DNA from: Hyperoodon ampullatus
Lineage: Eukaryota > Chordata > Mammalia > Artiodactyla > Ziphiidae
Assembly: GCA_949752795.1 (NCBI GenBank)
Contig: CATKHW010000558.1
Location: 1,116,001 to 1,180,000 of the forward strand
Direction of reading: 5' to 3'
Length of the DNA: 64,000 bases
Part shown: positions 1 to 14,053 of the stretch, piece after piece
Layout of the letters: each line of letters opens with the position of its first letter
Position numbering within the stretch: the first letter of the stretch is position 1
Made by a program: the position numbers and the translations under genes
The notes under the pieces: model-generated
Told to the model about the DNA's origin: nothing
Databases searched by the model: none
What the model saw: only the letters and a program-made list of their open reading frames with translations

Positions 1-3000
1 ATTCTGATGTCATGCGTCATGGAGCTTTGTGATGACAGGGGTGTTGGAGCATTGTGATGACAAGGGCATGGAGCATTGTGATGAGAAGGCCATGGAGCAT
101 TCTGATGACATGCGTCATGGAGCTTTGTGATGACAAGGGCATGGAGATTTGTGATTACAGTGTTCAAGGAATATTGTGATGACAGGGGTGTGGGAGTATT
201 GTGATTACTAGTGATGGAACATTGTGATATCAGTGGTGAGAAGGCATTTTGAGGAGAAGTGCATGGAGCATTGTGATGACAAGGTTTATGGAGCATTTTG
301 ATGACAAGGATGTGGAGCATTGTGATGACAAGTGCATGGTGCATTGTGATGATATGGGTTATGGAGCATTGTGCTGACAAAGGCATGGAGTTTTGTGATG
401 ACAAGGGTCACAGAGCATTGTGATAAATATTTCATGGAGCATTGTGCTGACAATAGCATGGAGCTTTGTGATGACTAGGGTCAATGAGCATTGTGATAAA
501 AATTTCATGGAGCATTATGGTGACAAAGATCACAGAGCCTTGTGTGACGGGGGCATGGACCACTGTTATGAGAAAGGTCATGAATCATTGTGATGACTGG
601 AGTCACGGAGCACTGTGATGACAGGTGTCATGGAGCAGTGTGATGACAAGGGCATGGAGCATTGTGATGTAAATGGCATGGAGCATTGTGATGACAAGCG
701 CCATTGAGTATTTTGATGACAAGTTCATGAAGCATTGTGATGAAAAGCACATGGAGCTTGCTATGACGGGTCACGGAGCATTGCGATGACAAGTGCATGG
801 AGAATTGTGATGACAAGATCATGTAACATTGTGATGAGAAGTGTCATGGAGCATTGTGATGGCAAGACCGTGGAGCATTGTGATGAGAAAACCATGGATT
901 ATTGTGATGACGAGCGTCATGGAGCACTGTAATGTCATGGGCGTGGAGCATTGTGATGACAAATGTCATGGAGCATTGTGATGACAAGTGTCATGGAGCA
1001 TTGTGATGGCAAGACCGTGGAGCATTGTGATGAGAAAACCATGGATTATTGTGATGACGAGCGTCATGGAGCACTGTAATGTCATGGGCGTGGAGCATTG
1101 TGATGACAAATGTCATGGAGCATTGTGATGACAAGGGTCATGGAGGACACTGATGACAAGCTTGTGAAGTGTTGTGATGACAATAGCATGGAGCATTGTG
1201 ATGAAAAGTGCATGGAGCCTTTTCATGACACGGTTCAAGGAGCATTCTGACGAGAAATGACAGGGAGCATTGTGATGATAAGTGTATTGAGCATTGTGAT
1301 GACAAAGTTCATGGAGCATTGTCATGAGAAGTCCATGGATAATTATGATGACAGGCATCAAAGTGTGTTGTGATGACAAGTGTTATGGAACATTGTGATC
1401 TCAAGTGTTTGGAGCATTGTGATGACAGAGGTCATGGATCATTTTGATTTCAAGGAACATGGAGCATTTTGATGACAAGGGCTTTAAGCAATGTGATCCC
1501 AAGGTTCATGGAGGATTTTGATGACAATGCTAATGGAGAATTATGATGACAAGCGCATGGAGCATTGTGATGACAATGTCATGTAGCATTTTGCTGACAA
1601 AGCATGGAGCATTGTGATGACAAGGGTCACGGAGCAATGTGATGACAAGCGTCACAGAGCATTGTGATTACAGGGGCCATGGAACACTGGGATGACTAGG
1701 GCACGGATCAATGTGATGACAATGGTCATGGAGCATTTTGATGACAGTGGTCATGGAGCATTTTGATGACATGGGTCATGAAGCATTGTGATGAGAAGGT
1801 CATGGAACATTGGGCTGAAAATATTCATGGCGTATTGTGATGACAGGTGTCATAGAACATTGTGATGACAAGGGAATGGAGCATTGTGATGACAGGGGCA
1901 TGGAGCATTGGTCTGACATGTTTCATGGATTATTGTGATGACAGTGGGCATGGTGCATTGTTATGACAAGGGCATGGATCATTGTGATGACAAGGTCATG
2001 GATTATTGTGAAGACCGGTGTCAGGGAGCATTGTGATGACATATGTCATGGTCCCTTGTGATGACAATGCCATGGAGCATTGTGATACCAAGTGTCATGG
2101 AGGATTGTGATGACAAAGGTAATGGAGCATTGTGATGAGAAGGGCTTGGAGCATTGTGTTGACAAGGGCATGGAGCATTGTAATAACAAGGGCCATTGAT
2201 AATTTTGATGACAATTCATGAAGCATTGTGATGACAACCACATGGAGCTGGCTATGACATGGGTCATGGAGCACTGCGATGAAAAGTGCATAGAGAATTG
2301 TGATGACAAAGCATTTAACACTGTGAGGAGAAGTGTCATGGAGCATAGTGATTCCAAGGACGTGGACAACTGTGATCACCAAAGACATGGAGCATTGTGA
2401 TGACCAAGGCATGCAGCATTGTGATTGCAAGATCGTGGAGCATTGTGATGAGAAGACCATGGAGAATTGTGATGACGAGTGTCATGGAGCACTGTAATGA
2501 CAAGGGGCATGGAAAATTGTGATGGCAGGTGTTATAGAGAATTCTGATGACAGCGGTCATGGAGCATTGTAATGACAAGGGTCATGGAGCATTCTGATGA
2601 CAAGCTTGTGGAGTATTGTGATGACAATGGCATGGAGCATTGTGATGAAAATGGCATGGAGCATTGTGATGAAAAAGGCATGGAGCCTTTTCATGACAGG
2701 GTTCAAGGAGCATTCTGACGACAAGTGTTAGGGAGCATTTTGATGACAAGTGTATTGAGAATTGTGGTGACAAAGGTCATGGAGCATTGTGATGACAAGT
2801 GCATCTTGTATTGTGATGACAGGCATCATTGAGCGTTGTGATGACAAGAATTATGGAACATAGTGATCACAATGGTTTGGAGCATTGTGATGACAGGGGT
2901 CATGGATCATTTTGATTTAAAGGATCATGGAGCATTGTGATGCCAATGGTCATGGAGCTTTGTCATGACAAAGGTCATGGAGCATTTTGATGACAAGGTC

Positions 3001-3923
3001 GTGGTGCATTGTGATGAGAAGGGCATGGAGCATTGTGATGACAAGGTTATGGAGCATTTTGATGACAAAGGCATGGAGCACTGTGATGACAAGTGTCATG
3101 GAGCACTGTGATGACATGCGTCACGGAGCAGTGTGATTACGGGTTCATGGAGCATTGGGATGACAAGGGCAGGATCATTGTGATGACAAGTGTCATGGAG
3201 CATTTTGATGACAAGAGTCCCGGACCACTGTTTTGTCAGGGGTTATGGAGCACTGTGATGACAGTGGTTATGGAGCATTGTGATGACAGGGGTCATGGAG
3301 CATTGTGATGAGAATGTCATGGAACATTGGGCTGAAAATGTTCATGGAGTATTGTGATGACAGCAGTCATGGAGCATTGTGATGACAAGGGAATGGAGCA
3401 TTGTGATGACAAGGTCCTGGAGCATTGTGATGAGAAAACCATGGAGCCTTATGATGACAAGTCTCATGGAGCATTCTGATATAAATGGGCATGGAGCATT
3501 GTGATTACAGGGGTCCTGGAACATTCGGATGACAAGGGAAAGGAGCATTGCGATGAGAAAGCCATGGAGCATACTGATGACATCCATCATGGATCTTTGT
3601 GATGACAAGGGCATGAAGAACTGTGAGTACATGGGTCTTGGAGCCTTGTGATGACAAGGGTCATGGAGCCTTGTGATGACATGTGTTATGGAGCATTGTG
3701 AGGTCAGGGGTCATGGAGCATTGTGATGAAAAGGGACATTGAGAATTTTTATAAGAATGTCATGAAGCATTGTAATGACAAGGATATGGAGCTTGCCAAG
3801 ACAGGGTTCAGGGAGCATTGCGATGACAAGTGCATGGAGAATTGTGATGACAAGAGCATGTAACATTGTGATGAGAAGTGTCATGGAACATTGTGATGAC
3901 AAAGAGGAGGAGAATTGTGATGA
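1..3923 (+). repeat. Array segment with variant cassettes, left end
   Basis: Ordinary monomers with several landmark variants: the ACTAGTGATGGAAC/GATATC cassette near 207-245, CTTGCTATGAC near 758, and GATTTC or GATTTA monomers near 1449 and 2915. It also holds the exact 147-bp duplication. A short cassette containing CATTCTGATGACATGCGTC recurs at the very start, at 1 and again at about 99, which is four monomers apart. Nothing other than satellite is present. Confidence 0.9.
841..1134 (+). repeat. Exact 147-bp tandem duplication (six monomers)
   Basis: Bases 841-987 and 988-1134 read identically, including unusual variants such as GGCAAGACCGTGG, AAACCATGGATTATTG and CACTGTAATGTCATGGGCG. The flanks differ on both sides (GATGAGAA against GATGACAA on the left, AAGTG against AAGGG on the right). 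Six monomers of mixed 24 and 25 bp give 147 bp. Complete identity against a background where neighbouring monomers differ at several positions marks a very recent exchange, or an assembly duplication. Confidence 0.95.
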
Positions 3924-6900
3924 CAAGCCTCAAGGAGATTTGTGATGACAAGTGCATGGCGCATTGTGATGACATGGGTCATGGAGCACTGTGCTGACAA
4001 AGGCATGGTGCATTTTGATGACAAGGGTCACAGAGTATTGTGATGAAAAGTTCATGGAGCATTGTGGTGACCAAGGTCACAGAGCCTTGTGTGACGAGGG
4101 CATGGACCATTGTGAGGAGAAATGTCATGAAGCATTGTGATGACTGGACTCACGGAGCATTGTGATGACAGGGGTCATGGAGCATTGTGATGACAGGGTT
4201 CATGGGGCATTGTGATTAGAAGGTCATGGAGCATTGGGCTGAAAATGTTCATGGAGTATTGTGATGACAGGGGTGATGGGGCATTTTGATGACATGGGAA
4301 TGGAGCATTGTGATTAAAAGGGCATGGAGTATGGTGATGAGAAGGCCACGGAGCATTCTGAAGACATGAGTCATGAAGCTTTGTGATGACAATGGCATGG
4401 AGCATTGTGATTCCAGGGGTCTTGGAGCATTGTGAGGAAAAGGGCATGGATCATTGTGTTGAAAAATGCATGGAGCTTTCTCATGACAGGGTTCAAGGAG
4501 CATACTGATGACAAGTGTCAGGGAGCATTTTGATGACAAGTGTATTGAGCATTGTGATGACAAAGGTAATGGAGTACTGTGAATAGAAGGCCATGGATAA
4601 CTGTAATGATGAACGTCATTGGGCATTGTGATGACAAGTGTTATGCAACATTGTGATCACAAGTGTTTGGAGCATTGTGATGACAGAGGTCATGGAGCAT
4701 ATTGATTTCAGTTTGATGACAATAGCATGAAACATTATGATGATGTGCACGGTGCATTGTGATGTCACGGTTCATGGAGTATTGAGGTGAAAAAGGGCAT
4801 GGAGCATTGTGATTACAGGTGTTTTGGACCATTGTGATGACAAGGGCATGGAGCATCGTGAATGAGAAGGCCATGGAGCATTCTGATGACATGTGTCATG
4901 GAGCTTTGTGATGACAAGTGTATGCAGAATTGTGATTACAGTGTTTGGAGCATTGTGATGACAAGTGTCATGGAGTCTTGTGATGATAAGGCCGTGGAAA
5001 CTTGTGAAGGCAGGTGTCATGGACATTGTTATGACAGGGGTAATGGAGCATTGTGATGAAAAGGGCATGGAGCATTGTTCTGAAATGTTTCATCGATTAT
5101 TGTGATGAGAGTGGGCATGGAGCATTGTGATGACAAGGGCACAGAACACTTTGATACATGGGTCATGGAGGATTGTAATGACAAGGACATGGAACATTGT
5201 GATGAGAAGGGCATCGAGCATTGTGATGACAAGCGACATGGAGGTTTGTGATGACAACGGCATGGAGCAATGTGATGAGAGGCTTCATGGAGCATTGTGA
5301 TGACAATGGCATGGAGCATTGTGATGCCAAGTGTCATGGAGTTTTGTGATGACAAAGGTCATGGAGCATTTTGATGACAAGGTCGTGGTGCGTTGTGATG
5401 AGAAGGGCAGGGAACATTGTGCTAACAGCGTCATGGAGCAATTTGGTGAAAAAGTCATGGAATATTTTGATGAGAGTGGTTATGGAAAATTGTGATGTCA
5501 GGGGTCATGGAGCATTGTGATGAAAATGGTAAAGGAGCATTTTGATGACAGGGATTATGGAGCATTGTGATGTCATTGGTCATGGAGCATTTTGACGATA
5601 AGTGCATGCAGCATAGTGATGATAGGGGTCATGGAACATTGTGATGACAGGGTTGAGGAGGTATTGTGAAGACTAGTGATGGAACATTGTGATATCAGTG
5701 GTGAGAGAGCATTTTGATGAGAAGTGCATGGAGCATTGTGATGACAAGGTTTATGGAGCATTGGGATGACAAGGATGTGAAGCATTGTGATGACAAGTGC
5801 ATGGTGCATTGTGATGGCATGTTTCAAGGAGCATTGTGCTGAAAAGCACATGGAGCATTGTGATGACAAGTGTCATGGATCATTGTGCTGACAAAGGCAT
5901 GGTGCATTGTGATGACAAGGGTCACAGGGCATTGTGATGAAAAAGACATTGATCATTGTGATGCAAAATTAATGGAGCCTTGTCATGACAGGGTTCAAGG
6001 AGCATACTGATAACAAGTGTCAGCGAGCATTGTGATGACAAGTGTATTGAGCATTGTGATGACAAAGTTCATGGAGTATTGTGAATAGAAAGCCATGGAT
6101 AATTGTGATGATGAGCATCATGGGGCGTTGTGAAGACAAGTGTAATGGAACATTGTGATCACAAGGGTTTGGAGCATTGTGATGACAGAGGTCATGGAGC
6201 ATTTTGATTTCATTTTGATGACAATAGCATGAAGCATTATGATGATGGGCATGTTGCATTGTGATGACACGGTTCATGGAGATTTGAGATTAAAAGGGGC
6301 ATTGAGCATTGTGATTACAGAGGTCTAGGAGAATTGTGATGACAAGGGCATGGAGCATCGTGAATGAGAAGGTCATGGAGCATTCTGATGACATGCGTCA
6401 TGGAGCTTTTTGATGACGATGACATAGAGCATTGTAATGACAAGGGTTATGGAGCCTTGTGATGAAAAGGGCGTGGAATATTGTAATGGCAGGTGTCATG
6501 GAGCATTGTTATAACAGGGGTAATGGAGCATTTTGATGGCAAGGGCATGGAGCATTGGTCTGAAAAGCTTCATGGATTATTGTGATGAGAGGGGGCATGG
6601 AGCATTGTGATGACAAGGGCACGGAACACTGTGATACATGGGTCATGGTGGATTGTAATGACAAGGGCATGGAGCATTGTGTTAAGAAGAGCATCGAGCA
6701 TTGTGATGAAAAGCATCACGGAGACTGTGATGACAAGGGCATGGAACAATGTGATGAGAGTGTTCATGGAGCATTTTGATGACAATGGCTTGGAGAATTG
6801 TGATGCCAAGGGTCATGTAGCTTTGTGACGACAAATGTCATGGAGCATTTTGATGATAAGCACGTGGTGAACTGTGTTGAGAAGGGCAGGGATCATTGTG

Positions 6901-9900
6901 ATGAAAGGATCATGGAGCAATTTGATGAAAATTGTCATGGGACATTTTGATGAAAGGGGTTATGGAACATTGTGATGTCAGGGGTCATGGAGGATTATGA
7001 TGGAAAGGTTCATGGAGCATTTTGATGACAGGGGTCCTGGAACATTGTGATGACAGGGGTGAGGGAGTATTGTGATGACTAGTGATGGAACATTATGATA
7101 TCAGTGGTGGGAGAGCATTTTGATGTGAAGTGCATGGAGCATGGTGATGACAAGGTTTATGGAGCACTGTGATGACAAGGTTGTGGAGCATTGTGATGAC
7201 AAGCACATGGCACATTGTGATGACACAGGTCATGGGGCATTGTGCGGACAAGCACATGGAGCATTGTGATGAAAATTGTCATGGAGAATTGTGCTGACAA
7301 AGGCATGGAGCATAGTGATGACATGGGTAAAAGAGCATTGTGATGAAAATTTCATGGAGCATTGTGGTGACAAATTTCACAGAGCCTTTTGATGACGTTG
7401 GCATGGACCATTGTGATGACAAGGTCCTGGAGCATTGTGATGAGAGGACCATGGAGCCTTGTGATGACAATTCTCATGGAGCATTCTGATGAAAAGGGGC
7501 ATGGAGCATTGTGATTACAGTGGTATTGGATCCTTGTGATGACAAGGCCGTAGAACATTGTGATGGCAGGGGTCGTGGAGCATGGTTATGACATGGGCAA
7601 TGGAGCATTGTGATGACAAGGGCATCGAGCATTGGTCTGAAAAGTTTCATGGATTATTGTGATGAGAGTGGGCAAGGAGCATTGTGATGACAAGGGCACG
7701 GAACACTGTGATACATGGGTCATGTAGGATTGTAATGACAAGGGCATGGAGCAATGTGATGAGAGGCTTCATGGAGAAATGTGATGACAAGGGCATGGAG
7801 CATTGTGATGACAAGGGTCATGGAGCATTTTGATGACAAGATTCCCAGATCATTGTGTTGTCAGGGGTCATGGAGCGCTGTGATTACAGTGGTCATGGAG
7901 CATTGTGATGACAGGGTCAAGGAGCATTTTGATAAGAAGGTCATGGGGCATTGGGCTGAAAATAATCATGGAGTACTGTGATGACAGGGGTAATTGGGCA
8001 CTGTGATGACAAGGGAATGGAGTATTTTGATGACAAGGTCCTGGGGCATTGTGATGAGAAAACCATAGAGCCTTGTGATGACAAATCTCATGGAGCATTC
8101 TGATGAAAAGGTACATGGAGCATTGTGATTACAGGGGTCATGGAGCATTGTGATGAAAATGGCCTGGAGCATTGTGATGCCAAGTGTCATGGAGCTTTGT
8201 GATGACAAAGTTCATGGAGCATTTTGATGACAAGGTCGTGGTGCATTGTGATGAGAAGGGCAGGGAGCATTTTGCTGACAGGGTCATGGAGCAATTTGAT
8301 GAAAAGTATCATGGAATATTTTGATGACAGTGTATATGGAACACTGTTATGTCAGGGGTCATCGAGCATTGTGATGAAAAGGGTCATGGAGGATTTTGAT
8401 GACAGGGGTTATGGAACATTGTGATGCCAGTGTTCATGGAGCATTGTGATGATAAGGTCATGTAGCATTGTAATGACAGGGATCATGGAACATTGTGATG
8501 ACGGGGGGAGAGAGCATTTTGATGAGAAGTGCATGGAGTATTGTAATGACAAGGTTTTTGGAGCACTGTAATGAAAAGAATGTGGAGCATTGTGATGAGA
8601 AGCGAATGGCACATTGTGATGACATGTGTTATGGAGCATTGTGCTCACAAGCGCATGGAGCATTGTGATGACAAGGCTCAGGGAGAATTGTGCTGACAAA
8701 GTCATGGAGCATGGTGATGACCAGGATCACAGAGCATTGTGATGAAAAGATCATGGAGCATTGTGGTGCGAAAGGTTACAGAGCCTTGTGTGACGAGGAC
8801 ATGGACCATTGTGATGACAAATGTCATGAAGCCTTGTGATGACAGGAGTCACACAGCATTGAGATGACTGGGGTCTTGGAGCACTGTGATGACAAGGACA
8901 TGGAGCATTGTGATGAGAAGGCAATGGAGCATTCTTATGACATATATCATGGAGCTTTGTGATTAAAGTCATGGAGCATTGTGATTACAGGGGTCTTGGA
9001 GCATTGTGATGAAAATGGTATGGATCACTGTGATGAAAAAGGCATGGAGCCTTGTCATGACAGGGTTCAATGAGCATACTGATGACAAGTGTCAGGGAGC
9101 ATTGTGATAACAAGTGTATTGAGCATTGTGATGACAAAGGTCATGGAGCACTGTGATGAGAAGACCATGGATAATTGTGATGATGAGCGTCATGGTGCAT
9201 TGTGATGACAATGGTTATGGAACATTGTGATCTCAAGGGTTTGGAGCATTTTGATGACAGAGGTCATGGAGCATATTGATTTCATTGTGATGACAATAGC
9301 ATGAAGCTTTATGATGATGGACATGGTGCATTGTGATGACAGGGTCATGGAGCAATTTGATGAAAAGTGTCATGGAACATTTTGATGACAGTGCTTATGG
9401 AACATTGTGATGTCAGGGGTCTTGGAGCCTTCCGATGAAAAGGGTGATGGAGCATTCTGATGACAGAGGATATGGAACATTTTGATGTCAGGAGTCATGG
9501 AGCATTGTGATGATGAGGCATGGAGCATTGTGATGACAGAGGTCATGGAAAATTGTGATGACAGTGGTGAGGGAATATTGTGATGACTAGTGATGGAACA
9601 TTGTGATATCAGTGGTGAGAAAGCATTTTGATGAGAAGTGCATGGAGCATTGTGATGACAAGGTTTATGAAGCATTGTGATGACAAGGTTTATGGAGCAT
9701 TGTGATGACAAGGCTGTGGAGCATTGTGATGACAAGTGCATGGCGCATTTTGATGACATGGGTCATGGAGCATTGTGTTGAGAAGCGCATGGAGCATTGT
9801 GATGACAAGGGTCATGGAGCATTGTGCTGACAAAGGCATGGAACATTGTGATGACAAAGGTCACAGAGCATTGTGATGAAAAGTTCATGGAGCATTGTGA

Positions 9901-10640
9901 CAATGGTCACAGAACCTTGTGATGAGGAGTTCAAGGACCATTGTGATGACAAATGTCATGAAGGATTGTGATGACTGGAGTCACGGAACACTGTGATGAC
10001 AAGGGTTTCGAGCATTCTGATGACAGGGGCATGGTGCATTGGTCTGACAAGGTTCATGGTTTATTGTGATGACAGTGGGCAAGGCGCATTTTGATGAGAA
10101 GAGCATGGAGCATTGTGATGAGAAGGTCATGGAATACTGTGAAGACAGCGGTCTGGGAGCATTGTGATGATATATGTCATGGTCCATTGTGATGACAATG
10201 GCACGGACCACTGTGATTGCAAGTGTCATAGATGAATGTAATGACAAAGTTAATGGAGCATTGTGATGACAGGGGTTTGGAGCATTGTGATGACAAGGGT
10301 CATGGAGCATTTTGATGACAAGGGCATGGAGGATTGTGATGAAAAGGGCCATTGAGAATTTTGATGACAAGTTCGTGAAGCATTCGGAGGAAAAGCACAT
10401 GGAGCTTACTATGACATGGGTCATGGAGCAATTCGACGACAAGTTCATGGAGAATTGTGATGACAAGAGCATGTAACACTGTGATGAGAAGTGTCATGGA
10501 GCATTGTGATGGCAAGACCGTGGAGCATTGTGATGAGAACACCATGGATAATTTTGATGATGAGCGTCATGGAGCACTAATGACAAGGTGCATGGAGCAC
10601 TGGGATGACAGGTGTCATGGAGCATTGTGATGACAGGGGT
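3924..10640 (+). repeat. 6.7-kb duplicated block, copy 1
   Basis: This segment matches 20814-27480 in the order and detail of its monomer variants. Matched landmarks give offsets of about 16,855-16,856 for most of the block. The offset is 16,890 at the left edge, where copy 2 lacks a stretch near 4,175, and 16,831 beyond about 10.3 kb, one 25-bp monomer less. Similarity ends on the left at AAGCCTCA (3924) and fades on the right near 10,640. Its part from about 7.28 kb onward also matches 34055-37630. Shared private variants include ATCGATTATTGTGATGAG near 5,090 and GATGACGTTGGCATGG against GATGACGTGGGCATGG near 7,390 and 24,247. Confidence 0.88.
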
Positions 10641-12957
10641 CATGGAGCACTGTGTTGAGAAGTTCATGGAGCATTGGGCTGACAATATTCATTGAGTATT
10701 GCGATGGCAGTGGTCATGGAGCATTGCGATGACAATGGAATGGAGCATTGTGATGACAAGGTCCTGGAGCATTGTGAGGAGAAGACCATGGAGCCTTGTG
10801 ATGACAAGTGTCATGGAGCATTCTGATGAAAAGTGGTGTGGAGCATTGTGATTGCATGGATCTTGGAGAATTGTGATGAAAATGGCATGGGTGATTGTGA
10901 TGCAAAAGGCATGGAGCCTTGTCATGACAGGGTTCAAGGAGCATACTGACGACAAGTGTCAGGGAGCATTGTAATGACAAGTGTATTGAGCATTGTGATG
11001 ACAAAGGACATGGAGAATTGTGATGAGAAGACCATGGATAATTGTGATGATGAGCATCATGGGGCGTTGTGATGACAAGTGTTATGGAACATTGTGATCA
11101 CAAGGGTTTGGAGCATTGTGTTGACAGAGGTTATGCAGCATTTTGATTTCATTGTGATGACAAAAGCATGAAGCATTTTGATGATGGGCATTGTTCATTG
11201 TGATTACAGAGTTCATGGATCATTGAGATGAAAAGTGGCATGGAGCATTTTGATTACAGGTGTCTTGGAGCATTGTGATGACAAGGGCATGGAGCATTGT
11301 GATGAGAAGGCCATGGAGCAGATTGATGACATGCGTCATGGAGCTTTGTGATGACAATAGCATGGAACATTGTGACTACAGGGGTCTTGGAGCATTTTGA
11401 TGAAAAGGGTCATGGAGCCTTGTGATGACAAGGCCGTGGAACATTGTCATGACAGGGCTGAGGGAGTATTCTGATGACTAGTGATGGAACATTTTGATAT
11501 CAGTGGTGAGAGAGCATTTTGATGAGAAGTACATGGAGCATTGTGATGACAAGTTTTATGGAGCATTTTTATGACAAGTTTGTGGAAAATTTTGATAACA
11601 AGCGCATGGAGCATTGTGATAACAAGGGTCCTGGAGCACTCTGCTGACAAAGGCATGGAGCATTGTGATGGCAAGGGTCACAGAGCATTGTGAATGGAAA
11701 GTTCATGGAGCATTATGGTGACAAATTTCAGAGAGCCCTGTGATGACGAGGGCATGGACCATTTTGATGCCAAAGGTCATGAAGCATTGTGATGACTGGA
11801 ATCACGGAGCATTGTGATGACAAGGGCATGGAGCATTGTGATAACAGGGGCATGGAACATTGGTCTGAAAAGTTTCATAGATTATTGAGATGACAGTGGG
11901 CATGGCACATTGTGATGACAAGGGCATGGAGCATTGTTATGAGAAGGTCATGAATCATTGTGCAGACAGGTGTCAGGGGGCATTGTGATGACATATGTCT
12001 TGGTGCATTGTGATGACAATGGCATGGAGCATTGTGAAGCCAAGTGTCATGGAGGATTGTGATGACAAATGTAATGGAGCATTGTGATGAAAAGGGCTTG
12101 GAGCCTTTTGATGACAATGGTCATGGAGCACTGTGATGACAAGGGCATGGAGCACTGTGATGACAACGGCCATTGAGAATTTTGATGACAATGTCGTGAA
12201 GCACTGTGATGAAAAGCACTTGGAGCTTGCTATGACAGGGGTCATGGAGCATTGCGATGACAAGTGCATGGAGAATTGTGATGACAAGATCATGTAACAT
12301 TGTGATGAGAAGTGTCATGGAGCATTGTGATGGCAAGACCGTGGAGCACTGTGATGAGAAGACCATGGATAATTGTGATGTCAAGCGTCATGCAGCACTG
12401 TAATGACAAGGGGCATGGAGCATTGTGATGACAGGGGTCATGGAGCATTGTGATGACAAGGGTTATGGAGCATTCTGATGACAACCTTGTGGAGTAATAT
12501 GATGACAACGGCTTGGAGCATTGTGATGAAAAGAGCCTGGAGCATTGTGATGTATAAGGCATGGAGGCTTTTCATGACAGCGTTCAAGGAGCATTCTGAC
12601 GACAAGTGTCAGGGAGCATTGTGATGACAAGTGTATTGAGCATTGTGATGACAAAGGTCATGGAGCATTGTGATGACAAGGGCATGGAGTATTGTGATGA
12701 CAGGCATCATGGAGCGTTGTGATGACAAGTGTTGTGGAACAATGTGAACACAAGTGTTTGGATCATTGTGATGACAGAGGTCATGGATCATTTTGATTTC
12801 AAGGAGCACGGAGCGTTGTGATGACAGGGATCATGGAGCATTGTGATGAGAAGGTCATGGAGCATTGGGCTGAAAATATTCATGGAGTATTGTGATGACA
12901 GGGGTCTTGGAGCACTGTGATAACAATGGCATGGAGCACTGTGATGAGAAGGCCATG
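10641..12957 (+). repeat. Array segment between duplicated blocks
   Basis: Satellite only. It carries the half-monomer GATTTCATTGTG near 11,145, the ACTAGTGATGGAAC cassette near 11,478, and a run at about 11,860-12,400 that repeats the variant order of 2,000-2,500 and 10,020-10,560 (GGCCATTGAGAATTTTGATG, then CTTGCTATGACA, then GGCAAGACCGTGG). Confidence 0.88.
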
Positions 12958-14053
12958 GAGCATTCTGATGACATGTGTCATGGATGTTTGTGATGAAAAG
13001 GGGAATGGAGCATTGTGATTACAGGGGTCTTTGGGCATTGTGATGAAAAGGGCATGGATCATTGTGATGAAAAAGTCATGGAGCCTTGTCAGGGCAGGGT
13101 TCAAGGAGCATACTCTCGACAAATGTCAGGGAGCATTGTGGTGACAAGTGTATAGAGCATTGTGATGACAAAGTTCATGGAGCATTGGGATGAGAAGACC
13201 ATGGTTAACTGTGATGAGGAGCGTCATGGGGCATTGTGATGACAAGAGTTATGGAACATTGTGATCACAAGTGTTTGGAGCATTGTGATGACAGAATTCA
13301 TGGAGCATATTGATTTCATTGTGATGAGAATAGCATGAATCATTATTATGATGGGCATGGTGCATGGGATGACAGGGTTCTTGGAGCATTGAGATTAAAA
13401 GGGGCATGGAGCATTGTGATTACATGGGTCTTGGAGCATTGTGATGACAAGGGCATGGAGCATAGTGAATGAGAAGTCCACGGAGCATTCTGATGACCTG
13501 CGTCATGGAGCTTTCTGATGACAATTGCATGGAGCATTGTGATTACAGGGTCTTGGAGCATTGTGATGAAAAGGGCATGGATCATTGTGATGAAAAAGGC
13601 ATGGAGTCTTGTCATGGCAGGGTTCAAGGAGCATACTCTCAACAAATGTCGGGGAGCATTGTGATGACAAGTGTATTGAACATTGTGATGACAAAGTTCA
13701 TGGAGCATTGTGATGAGAAGACCATGGTTAACTGTGATGAGGAGTGTCATGGGGCATTGTGATGACAAGTGTTATGGAACATTGTGATCACAAGTGTTTG
13801 GAGCATTGTGATGACAGAAGTCATGGAGCATATTGATTTCATTGTGATGACAATAGCATGAAGCATTATGATGATGGGCATGGTGCATGGGATGACAGGG
13901 TTCTTGGAGCATTGAGATTAAAAGGGGCATGGAGCATTGTGATTACAGGGGTCTTGGACCATTGTGATGACAAGGGCATGGAGCATAGTGAATGAGAAGT
14001 CCATGGAGCATTCAGATGGCATGCGTCATGGAGCTTTCTGATGACAATTGCAT
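12958..14053 (+). repeat. 523-bp tandem duplication
   Basis: Two copies stand side by side at about 12958-13480 and 13481-14003, followed by about 50 bp or more of a third. Matched landmarks 13173 and 13696 (GTTCATGGAGCATTG before AAGACCATGGTTAACTG) give an offset of 523 bp, about 21 monomers. Shared private variants are GTTAACTGTGATGAGGAG, CATACTCTCGAC or CATACTCTCAAC, GTGCATGGGATGACAG and GAATGAGAAGTCCA. The copies differ at scattered bases, so the event is older than the 147-bp duplication. Confidence 0.9.
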
